The position numbers were made by a program, and so were the translations under genes. A DNA stretch of 53,492 nucleotides from Fidelibacterota bacterium (lineage in GTDB: Bacteria; Fidelibacterota; UBA8477; JABMPR01), in contig JABMQQ010000233.1 of NCBI GenBank assembly GCA_013202495.1, positions 1-53,492 on the forward strand. Direction: 5' to 3'. Numbering within the stretch: the stretch's first letter is position 1; each line of letters starts with the position of its first letter. The notes beneath the pieces were generated by a model, which saw only the letters and a program-made list of their open reading frames with translations, searched no databases and was not told the DNA's origin. This document shows, one piece after another, positions 44,738 to 52,105 of the stretch.

Positions 44738-45568
44738 CTAGTAATTCCAGAACAGAGAGATAAAGTGGCGCGCACCCAGAGTATGGTTCATTTGATAAAT
44801 AGAATAACCCAATGTGAAATTTGACCAATCTGCAGTGAAGCCGGCCGAGGGATGTATACGCAGGTCAGGATCAGCAGCTTCAATCTGAAAGCCACCCATG
44901 AGCTCGAATTTATCTAAAAGTAAATAGGAGAGACCAACTGCATTTGGAAATGATCCATTGTTGACCTCGGAAAACACAGTGAGTTGATTGAAGTTGGCAT
45001 CAGCTTCTACCCACATTTCAGCCGGAAGCTTAGTGCTCTCTTCATCCAGTTCACCACTCACTCCAAAGTGTCTTAGACCTCCGCTGAGAAGCAAGTAATC
45101 GCTCACATGATAGGCAGCCGCCAGATTTAGTGAAAGGCTGGTGGCGCTGGCATTCAAAGAACGCTCATAAACCAGTTCACCTCCCAATCCCAAAATGATC
45201 GGTCCCAACTCTCGAGCATAGGCACCGCCTGTATTGAATAGATTGTATTGAAAGGTGCTGAGTGGTTCTTCAGTCGGGATATCATTCCGATATTCCAGTT
45301 CACCGCTATTCAAGGCCTGGAAACTCAAATGAGCATTATTCAGTGAAATACCCATATAAGCTCCCTGGATATCAGCAACCCAATTCCAGACGCTCAGGGT
45401 AACTGTGGATTCTGGGTGGGTGAGAATACGGGTCGGTTTGACGGTTGGGTTGAGGGTCAGACCAAGAGATGCATCACGGGCATCAGTGGGAGTTGACAGA
45501 ATATCAAAACCAGTCTGGCTCCAGCCCATCCCGACAATTGTCAAAATAAGGAAAAGTCTTTTCATCAT
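44738..45568 (-). CDS. PorV/PorQ-like outer-membrane barrel (second of a pair)
   Basis: 276 residues. I start at ATG 45568, which shares a base with the upstream stop (TAATG) and is followed by a second Met and a signal peptide (KRLFLILTIVGMGWS) with Gln at +1. The N-terminal ...STPTDARDASLGLTLNP region matches the early strand of PorV/PorQ-type proteins, and the rest is alternating strands with an aromatic last residue (LFWNY). It belongs to the same coupled unit as the preceding PorV-like gene. It may form a paired assembly with it or process the BNR-propeller protein upstream. Confidence 0.75.
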   Translation of the reverse strand: MMKRLFLILTIVGMGWSQTGFDILSTPTDARDASLGLTLNPTVKPTRILTHPESTVTLSVWNWVADIQGAYMGISLNNAHLSFQALNSGELEYRNDIPTEEPLSTFQYNLFNTGGAYARELGPIILGLGGELVYERSLNASATSLSLNLAAAYHVSDYLLLSGGLRHFGVSGELDEESTKLPAEMWVEADANFNQLTVFSEVNNGSFPNAVGLSYLLLDKFELMGGFQIEAADPDLRIHPSAGFTADWSNFTLGYSIYQMNHTLGARHFISLFWNY

Positions 45569-46485
45569 TAGAAGTTTACTCCCCATCCAATATAATTTCG
45601 GTATCCTTCACCAGGAGTTCCGATTTTGATACCATAATCGATGTGCATGGGGGGACCCTGTTTCCAGGATAACTCATATCTGGCACTGAGACCGGGATAA
45701 ATACTCTCATCTTCGTAACTCATACCAACATTTACCTGGAGTGCCTGTATTCCATGCCACATCATGGCAACACGGTATATGTTTTCATCGATAAAATAAT
45801 AATCATGTTCCAATGCGAGAGAAATGGCTCCTATATCCTGCAGCCAGCCCCAGGAAAGACTCATGGGAAACTCGTCTTGATAGCTGCTGCCTCGCTCAAA
45901 AATGTCCTGAGTTTTCCATTTATAACTGCTGTTCCAGTCTTTGATGGCCAGGGCGAATGAACTTCCCGCCAGGGGTTTGAAAACAAATCCCAGACCGGCC
46001 CCAAAGCCACTTCCTTTTAAATCCAGATCAACATCACCAGAACTGAATTGTTTGGTCAGAACCTTGAGCGAGAGTCCAAGTGCAAGCTTGTCAGAAAAGC
46101 GGTTTGAGAATGAAACCAGATAGGTCATTTCAGTATCGCTGATGTCCCCGGCTGCATAGCCACGGGAGTCTCGAGCCTCAATATTGTTGGTTCCTGCAGC
46201 TATTACACCGATGGATAAACTGGCTGTTGGAGGTAAAGGGACTCCGGCATTCACTGTATAAATGAATCGATCCAGGGAGAGCTGGACCAGACCGGCATCA
46301 AAACTGCTCTGACCAAAAAATGCCCTGGAGGCTGGATTTTGAGAGTAGCTGTTGGTACTGGTCTGATGAAAGAGGGTTATACCTCCTGTCCCAGAGGAAA
46401 GCGGATCAGATGTAAAGCGATTCGAGGTCCCTGTATATCCACCCAGACCTGAGGCGAATGCGGATTGGACCATGAGTAGAACCAT
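45568..46485 (-). CDS. PorV-like outer-membrane barrel with disturbed start
   Basis: About 305 residues from ATG 46485. The sequence SNRFTSDPLSSGTGGITLF and the following SQNPASRAF correspond to the PorV/UPF0164 N-terminal signature, with a barrel ending in IGWGVNF. The start is uncertain. From ATG 46485 the signal peptide is only about eleven residues and uncharged. The open frame continues upstream for 66 codons to 46683, but that part is translated intergenic repeat, including a copy of the 25-bp core. Either a non-standard start near 46509 (before KGLYISLMVLL) is used, or repeat insertion has removed the original start. It is coupled by TAATG to the next gene. Confidence 0.7.
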   Translation of the reverse strand: MVLLMVQSAFASGLGGYTGTSNRFTSDPLSSGTGGITLFHQTSTNSYSQNPASRAFFGQSSFDAGLVQLSLDRFIYTVNAGVPLPPTASLSIGVIAAGTNNIEARDSRGYAAGDISDTEMTYLVSFSNRFSDKLALGLSLKVLTKQFSSGDVDLDLKGSGFGAGLGFVFKPLAGSSFALAIKDWNSSYKWKTQDIFERGSSYQDEFPMSLSWGWLQDIGAISLALEHDYYFIDENIYRVAMMWHGIQALQVNVGMSYEDESIYPGLSARYELSWKQGPPMHIDYGIKIGTPGEGYRNYIGWGVNF

Positions 46486-46679
46486 TAAAGAAATGTATAG
46501 ACCCTTTGAAAGGACTGCGCTGAGAGAGGTCGAAGTATCGGAGAGCGCGGAGGTTGTTCGAAGGGGTGGACTGGAGCAAACCGGCGGCTGAGCTCGTCGA
46601 AGCCAAAAGTTATCTCTTTCAAGGTGCTTGAACATTTCGACAGGCTCAATGTTCGAAGTCAGCAGCATGCGTAAATTAT
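46486..46679 (-). repeat. Repeat island between BNR-propeller gene and PorV-like gene
   Basis: 194 bp dense in the same repeat family as 27361-27825. It contains the 25-bp core in minus orientation (46580-46604; 23 of 25 bases match the copy at 27366-27390), a stem GAACATT (46630-46636) / AATGTTC (46648-46654) enclosing TCGACAGGCTC, and further TCGAAG pieces at about 46530 and 46557. The minus-strand frame through it is open, so automated callers would extend the downstream gene into it. Confidence 0.8.
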
Positions 46680-48263
46680 TCAATTTATCACCATCACTTT
46701 CGTCCAGTGAATATCAGAATCTATCTCTATTCGTATGAAATAGGTCCCATTGGATACGAGGTAGCCACCTTCATTCCGCCCATTCCAGGTGCGTTCCTGA
46801 GGACCCGATAGTGTTGAGGGAACATTGTCCAGGACTTCCCTGACACGATGCATGGCAAAATCAAAAATATTAATAGAAACATCTTCCCCGGCTTCAGCGC
46901 TATAACGAATTATCAGGTTGCCCTGGCCATTCAATACCTTGTCATACCGTGGTGTGAATGGATTTGGATAAGCATAAAAATCATCGGAGGTTTCTGTCGT
47001 TCGGGCCTTGTGAATATTCCAGGATAATCCTTCATTGAAACTCACCGCCAGACCGTCACCAGTACCCACCCAGACTGCTCCATCCTGATTCACCAAAACG
47101 GAATAAACTGCATCGGAGTAGATAATTTCAGAATAGTCATCATGATGAAAATTTGGCAATAACACAAAGTGAAGACCGTCTCTGGATTTCCACAATCCCT
47201 GGTCGGTAGCAGCATAAATATTTGAAGCGTCAGAACCAATATTCCAGACTCGATAATCCAGAAGAGGAGCCCGCCAATAGTTGGTCTCATCATCATAAAA
47301 ACTCAAGCCAGTTGCATCGCCGGCACCTGTAGTAATTGTGGATGCCCATATTCGATCTGAGCCATCTGGAAGGGTTTGTCGATTGAGGGCTATCACCCAA
47401 TTACCTGAGATATTTGAATTTTTAAATGTGAAGTGATCCCAGCTAAAACCGCCATCTATAGAGCGATTGATACCACCAGAAGTACCAACCCAGACTGTAT
47501 CCTTCCAGGCCTTTACAGCAAAGGCAATATGATTTAAATGAGTGAGGGGATCCAGAGCATATTTTTCAGGGTCATCCAGTATGTCGCTCTCCATATCCTG
47601 AACAACACTGGAGTCCAGTCTGGCTTGATCAGTCCAGGGCAGCATGACACGTTGCCAGGTATCACCCAGGTCATGCGAAACTCTTAACCCACCACCAAAA
47701 GAGGTTGCCCAAAGACGGGTTCCATCAAAAGCCAGATCATAGGTGATGTTTTGCACCACAGTCACCACATCAACTGACAAAATAGATACGCCAAAGAGAT
47801 CCATATCTGAGTATTTAGCATAACTTGTATCATTGCCTTCAATGATCATCTGGAGACTATCCATAGGTTGTCCCAGATGTGTCCAGCTTGCACCAGCATC
47901 CACGGAGCGGCTGATACCGCCACCGGCTTTGAGATCGCCAAAGGCAGTGGTTGTGTCAAAACCCATAGCGACCCAGATCGTATCTCCCCAGACTGCCAGA
48001 GCAGATACACCACCCTGACCCAGATTTGAAAAGCGAGAACTGAAACCAACGAAGGAATCTCCGTTGTCAAAAGTAGCACTAAGCCCGTGTCCTGAACCTA
48101 ACCAGAGGGTGTCCCCCCGGCCCACCAGGTCAGAGATACTGCTCCCAATCAATCCGCTGTAAACTGTGTCGGCAGATTCCAGAGAATAAGTTGAAGGTCT
48201 CAGCAGTTGGGCTTTGAGAGAGATTGATACTATCAGCAGGAATGGTAGTATGATGTATCTCAT
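46680..48263 (-). CDS. BNR/Asp-box beta-propeller secreted protein with T9SS sorting domain
   Basis: 527 residues with a signal peptide ending LKA and Gln at +1. It carries at least four Asp-box loops (SVDAGASW, SHDLGDTW, SIDGGFSW, SFNEGLSW), indicating a sialidase-like propeller; no catalytic residues for a glycosidase are obvious. The C-terminal ~95 residues are a FlgD-like Ig sorting domain starting YAYPNPFTP and ending TKVMVIN. Its start overlaps the stop of the upstream lipoprotein gene by 4 nt (ATGA). Followed by two PorV/PorQ-like genes, it is the evident T9SS cargo of this operon. Confidence 0.82.
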   Translation of the reverse strand: MRYIILPFLLIVSISLKAQLLRPSTYSLESADTVYSGLIGSSISDLVGRGDTLWLGSGHGLSATFDNGDSFVGFSSRFSNLGQGGVSALAVWGDTIWVAMGFDTTTAFGDLKAGGGISRSVDAGASWTHLGQPMDSLQMIIEGNDTSYAKYSDMDLFGVSILSVDVVTVVQNITYDLAFDGTRLWATSFGGGLRVSHDLGDTWQRVMLPWTDQARLDSSVVQDMESDILDDPEKYALDPLTHLNHIAFAVKAWKDTVWVGTSGGINRSIDGGFSWDHFTFKNSNISGNWVIALNRQTLPDGSDRIWASTITTGAGDATGLSFYDDETNYWRAPLLDYRVWNIGSDASNIYAATDQGLWKSRDGLHFVLLPNFHHDDYSEIIYSDAVYSVLVNQDGAVWVGTGDGLAVSFNEGLSWNIHKARTTETSDDFYAYPNPFTPRYDKVLNGQGNLIIRYSAEAGEDVSINIFDFAMHRVREVLDNVPSTLSGPQERTWNGRNEGGYLVSNGTYFIRIEIDSDIHWTKVMVIN

Positions 48264-49150
48264 TGGAAAACTCCCATTCTTCCAACTACTTTCGGATTTG
48301 GTTTTAAAAGACCAGGTTGGGGGAGAACCACCAATGAATCTTCAAGTGGTATGGATTCCACTCCTAACCACGTCTTTGCACTAAATGTCCAGTAATAGGT
48401 TCCACTCAAGTCAACTGGAGTAAGAGGTAAAACAAGACTGTAAATGCCATCACCAGCAACTTTATCACCACTTGTTAGGGTGATATCCCAAGTTCCCCAA
48501 TAAAAATTTAGTATCCTACTCCCATCATCCCAAAGAGTAATGGGTGAACCAAGGTTTGCATATGTTCCATCAGGTTTCAGCGACATCAAGCTAACAGATT
48601 TGATCTCATCCAACCCCTTGGAGTGGGTAACTTGGACTCTGAGGGTATCTAATACTAGACTGTTGGGCTGGAGTTGCAGTGTGTCCATATGGGTAATACT
48701 CAGAATGGCAGGTGGTTCAGGACGTTCCGGTTGCAATGTCTTAAATTCAGCGAGGAAATTTAATGCATCGTCTTCTACAATGACTTCAAGGGTCCAGAGA
48801 CTGTCTACATAGGTAGACATGGAGTCAGGTAAGATCCAGCTTCCATCATAGCGACCATCTCCAATAAGGATGTCATCGTCTTGGCCCAGATCATTCAGCG
48901 ACAAATATAGTGAACCACTGATCCCCAGATTGTATACGACCTCAGCTATTTCAAGTGGACTGGTTACTTCAACAGAGAAGAAAAACTGCTGGGATAGATA
49001 GTCGAATTCAAAGCGACTGATTTCCATGGAAAATGTAGTCTCACCAGAATCTCCAAGATAGGGCTCTTCATCCAGGGTTGTAGGTGATTGATCACAAGTG
49101 GTTAACATCAGTATTGTTAACATTGGAAAAAATAGTCGTAAACGCCTCAT
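48260..49150 (-). CDS. Lipoprotein of a surface operon
   Basis: 296 residues from ATG 49150, chosen because AAGGA precedes it by six bases and it gives a clean lipoprotein signal (FFPMLTILMLTTC, Cys19). Longer in-frame starts up to 49264 run through intergenic repeat-like sequence and overlap prmA. The mature protein is beta-rich, with two similar Ig-like modules (FDYLSQQFFFSVEVTSPLEI ... and ... DTLRVQVTHSKGLDEIKSVSL), each followed by a GDGxYxxxxxLP-type motif (IGDGRYDGSWILP and AGDGIYSLVLPL), suggesting an internal duplication. It is first in the operon with the BNR-propeller protein and PorV-like barrels. Function unknown. Confidence 0.68.
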   Translation of the reverse strand: MRRLRLFFPMLTILMLTTCDQSPTTLDEEPYLGDSGETTFSMEISRFEFDYLSQQFFFSVEVTSPLEIAEVVYNLGISGSLYLSLNDLGQDDDILIGDGRYDGSWILPDSMSTYVDSLWTLEVIVEDDALNFLAEFKTLQPERPEPPAILSITHMDTLQLQPNSLVLDTLRVQVTHSKGLDEIKSVSLMSLKPDGTYANLGSPITLWDDGSRILNFYWGTWDITLTSGDKVAGDGIYSLVLPLTPVDLSGTYYWTFSAKTWLGVESIPLEDSLVVLPQPGLLKPNPKVVGRMGVFQ

Positions 49151-49233
49151 TAGATTCCTTTTTACTTTCCTCATCGAAAGCTCAGCGCTCTTGGCGCCCT
49201 CTGCGGTGATTACATTGTTGTAGCATTTTACTT

Positions 49234-50082
49234 TTATACGACTTCGCATAAATAGGCGATCCATTCATTCTTTGTATAGGTTTTCAATATTTCCCAGGGG
49301 GATAGGGCAAGGAGTTCTCTGGTTTCCAAGTCTTCAACCTGGAGGAGACCTGAGACGATCACTCTGCCACCCCTACGAACTGAAGCGAAATAATCAGGGA
49401 GTATGGGAAAGAGTCGAGCTCTTATAATATTTGCCACCATGATGTCATACGGAGGATTCAAGACTGGGGTTTCACTTATCTGTAGATTAAATCCAGATTG
49501 AATCCCGTTCAATTCCAGATTATCCCGGATATTTTCTTCAGTAAAAGGGTCATTTTCCAGCCCATCCACTTCAGCCGCTCCCTTGAGCAAGGCAGTAATA
49601 CCAAGAATACCGCTCCCTGTACCTACATCCAGAACCCTTTCGCCTCCTTGAACCAGCTCATCCAGAATTTCCAGACATAATTGAGTTGTTTCATGGGTAC
49701 CCGTTCCAAAAGCCATGGCAGGACGAATCCTGGTCTTGATGGCCTGGGGGAACTGGTCAGGGACTTCCCATTCAGGAAGAATAATGAGTTGCTCAGTAAT
49801 TGCGGTAGGTTTGAAAAATGCCTGCCAGTTTTTATTCCAGTTTTCGCGATCTACCACATCTTGAGAGATACTGGCTGCTTGATCCAGATCGATGAGAAAG
49901 GTTTTCAACTCATCCAGGATAAGCTGAGTTTCATTATCCAGGGGATAACTTACTTGAAAGACATCATCCTTCTCAACAATAGCCAGACCACCCAATGCCA
50001 TGGCAAAATCAATGGCGATTTCACGGTGCTGATCAGCAATACGAATATCAGCAGATACCCATTGTGAGGTGGTATCTATCAA
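49234..50082 (-). CDS. prmA: Ribosomal protein L11 methyltransferase
   Basis: 282-residue SAM-dependent enzyme that methylates ribosomal protein L11. Family marks are ENWNKNWQAFFKP before the catalytic domain, MAFGTGTHETTQLCLE, SAM-binding VLDVGTGSGILGI, and MVANI near the active site. The start is TTG 50082: it overlaps the upstream ATPase stop in TTGA and has AGAAGG six bases ahead, whereas no ATG is available nearby. Length is close to the family norm (~290-310). It is coupled to the ATPase gene. Confidence 0.92.
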   Translation of the reverse strand: MIDTTSQWVSADIRIADQHREIAIDFAMALGGLAIVEKDDVFQVSYPLDNETQLILDELKTFLIDLDQAASISQDVVDRENWNKNWQAFFKPTAITEQLIILPEWEVPDQFPQAIKTRIRPAMAFGTGTHETTQLCLEILDELVQGGERVLDVGTGSGILGITALLKGAAEVDGLENDPFTEENIRDNLELNGIQSGFNLQISETPVLNPPYDIMVANIIRARLFPILPDYFASVRRGGRVIVSGLLQVEDLETRELLALSPWEILKTYTKNEWIAYLCEVV

Positions 50083-51128
50083 ATCAAACCTTCTCGTTTC
50101 TGCATCCAGCTCAGGAAGAGAGGATCATAGATATGATAACCTTCATCCCTGTTCACCAGCCAGCCCTCACGGACCAATTTTATGACAGTATTATGCGCGG
50201 TACTGGTGGCGGATAATCCGAATTTGGCAATAAATCCAAGTTCAGTGGGGCGGGAGTAGCCACTGGCCAATCCCAGCAGGAGACGTTTTTCATTTAACCC
50301 AAAATTATCCCATAAAGCCGTAAATAGAATATTGCGCTCTTTGAGCAGTTTTGTAATGGAGCGCTGTAGCAGTCTTGTTGTTGTGCCCTCAAGCCATATC
50401 TGTGATACGGTATATGCCAGTCTTTGCGTAAAGAGAGGTTGACCACCTGTATATTTGTAGACTGCTTCAGGTAAATCAAAGTCACTTAGACCCATTCGAC
50501 GAAAGCGCTGCTTTAAATAGCGGGTACAGGCTTTTTGCTCCAGATTCTCGAGCTCGTAAAATTCCTGGTTCTTAAAGAATACTTTGTTGTCATCGCCAAA
50601 GACTTCCCTGAGGATATCCGTACGGTGACTGACAAAAATATGGGTGATTCCCCGTCTTCCATTCAGACTGAGTCTCAGCTCTTCAACTATGTTCTCTTTG
50701 AATTTGGTGAGATGTTGAAATTCATCCCAGACCAGGATAAACTTCTTGTTACTTCCTTTAACCTTTTCATACCAGATGTCGAAGATATTTTGGAGATTGG
50801 CATTGTTCACATCTGCTGCTAAAGACTTTAATCGTTTATCCATTTCAACTGTTGGGAAGCTTGTTACCAGTGCTTTTAAAAGTAGCTCAAACAGCTCCTC
50901 TCGGCTGACAATAAATCGTAAATCAAGATGGATATATGGTGTGGCATTTTTGTCCAGGATAAAATTTAACAGACTTGTTTTACCCGTGCCGCGTTTGCCC
51001 GTCAGGAGCAGATGGCTTTGTTTTTCAATGCTGGCCAGAATGAATGCTTGATCTTCAGGTCGCTGAACATAATGATTGCCCTTTACAGGTTCACCCCAGT
51101 TAAAAGGGTTTGCGTAAATTTTACTCAT
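50079..51128 (-). CDS. Archaeal-type (MNS/STAND-like) ATPase with winged-helix C-terminus
   Basis: 349-residue cytosolic P-loop ATPase. Walker A is GKRGTGKT at 44-51 (Lys50), Walker B VWDEFQHL at 133-140 (Asp135/Glu136), and the sensor strand HIFVSHRTDI. The YTGGQPLFTQRLA segment is typical of the helical lid of PF01637-type ATPases. The last ~80 residues read as a winged helix (ELGFIAKFGLSATSTAHNTVIKLVREGWLV). Members are common in archaea and patchy in bacteria, with no agreed function. It is followed by prmA with a 4-nt overlap. Confidence 0.8.
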   Translation of the reverse strand: MSKIYANPFNWGEPVKGNHYVQRPEDQAFILASIEKQSHLLLTGKRGTGKTSLLNFILDKNATPYIHLDLRFIVSREELFELLLKALVTSFPTVEMDKRLKSLAADVNNANLQNIFDIWYEKVKGSNKKFILVWDEFQHLTKFKENIVEELRLSLNGRRGITHIFVSHRTDILREVFGDDNKVFFKNQEFYELENLEQKACTRYLKQRFRRMGLSDFDLPEAVYKYTGGQPLFTQRLAYTVSQIWLEGTTTRLLQRSITKLLKERNILFTALWDNFGLNEKRLLLGLASGYSRPTELGFIAKFGLSATSTAHNTVIKLVREGWLVNRDEGYHIYDPLFLSWMQKREGLI

Positions 51129-51185
51129 AAGCAGAGTCCTCCGGGGGTAAGCCGTTCGAGGCAGATCCCGTTTTACGTTTAGCTA

Positions 51186-52097
51186 TCATTGTTGATATAA
51201 CCAGCTTAGTAGTGTATTCCCCACAGCCTCCAGACTTTCCGCACTGCATTTATCCGGAGTATCGTCGTGGGTGTGCCAGTAAGCATTGTTAGGTCCTGGA
51301 TATTCAAAATCGATGATGTCAATGGCCTGAATGCCCTTTTCAATAAAGGGGACATGATCATCATACATAGAGGCACCGGTAACAAGTTGAAATTGATCAT
51401 AGCCGATATCATTAGCCAGAGCCCAGATTTCTTCAATCAGACGGGGTGCAGAACGGTAAGAGACAGGATCTACTTTGATGGTCAGTTCAGCATCACCCAC
51501 CATATCTAGCAGGATGACCCGCTGAGCCATTGGTTTGAATGGATGCTCCACATAATAGCGACTCCCCAGGAGATAGTGCTCCAGGTCTCGTGGTTCACCA
51601 TAATCTTCACCATCAAATAGAATGATATCAATTCCTGGATTCACAGGATTCGATTGGAGCTGTCTGGCTATTTCCAGGAGTATGGCTACTCCGCTGGCGC
51701 CATCATTTGCACCAATCATGGGTCTGGTTGGTGCAGTTGGATCGTATTCAGCCCGGGGTCGTGTATCCCAATGGGCGCACAGGATAATCCGCTGGGTTTT
51801 TTTGGGCTGAAAGCGAGCTACAATATTGGTGAGATTTAGCTGCTCTGACGAGTAGGGATCATCCATTTGAAAATTCTGTAAATGTAGGGTATCAGCCAGG
51901 GGTTTCAAGATGGAGCTATAAAACTGAATAGCTGCCTGAGCGCCATCCGAATTGGGATTGCGGGGACCCAGATCACACTGCGCATGCAAATCCTCAAAAG
52001 CACGTTCTGCATCAAACCCAGATTGAGCAGCCAGGGGTACCCCACTACACATAATGAGCAGAATAGACAGGTAAAAAGTATGAAAGTTGAGCTGCAT
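51186..52097 (-). CDS. M28-family glutaminyl cyclase (glutaminyl-peptide cyclotransferase) candidate
   Basis: 303-residue secreted zinc enzyme with a signal peptide ending LAA and Gln at +1. The M28 core is complete: AHWDTRP (109-115), zinc ligand Asp132 in GANDGASG, FDGEDYG (Glu164/Asp165), LLDMVGD with Asp198, YDDHVPF with Asp247, and YWHTHDD with His275. The spacing DDHVPF ... YWHT and the adjacent Trp274 match glutaminyl cyclases better than aminopeptidases, which use a second zinc set. The reaction would convert N-terminal Gln to pyroglutamate on exported proteins. It is 8 bp downstream of the SprA-like gene. The alternative is a generic M28 aminopeptidase. Confidence 0.78.
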   Translation of the reverse strand: MQLNFHTFYLSILLIMCSGVPLAAQSGFDAERAFEDLHAQCDLGPRNPNSDGAQAAIQFYSSILKPLADTLHLQNFQMDDPYSSEQLNLTNIVARFQPKKTQRIILCAHWDTRPRAEYDPTAPTRPMIGANDGASGVAILLEIARQLQSNPVNPGIDIILFDGEDYGEPRDLEHYLLGSRYYVEHPFKPMAQRVILLDMVGDAELTIKVDPVSYRSAPRLIEEIWALANDIGYDQFQLVTGASMYDDHVPFIEKGIQAIDIIDFEYPGPNNAYWHTHDDTPDKCSAESLEAVGNTLLSWLYQQ

Positions 52098-52105
52098 AAT
52101 TCTGT

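Noticed and set aside
46486-46683. N-terminal extension of the PorV-like protein
   Set aside because: The frame is open, but the encoded residues come from repeat DNA and have no signal-peptide character at the TTG start. Kept as a finding about the start, not as coding sequence.
46680-48263. Sialidase activity for the BNR/Asp-box protein
   Set aside because: Asp-boxes show the propeller fold only; the arginine triad and catalytic Asp/Tyr/Glu of sialidases were not recognisable.
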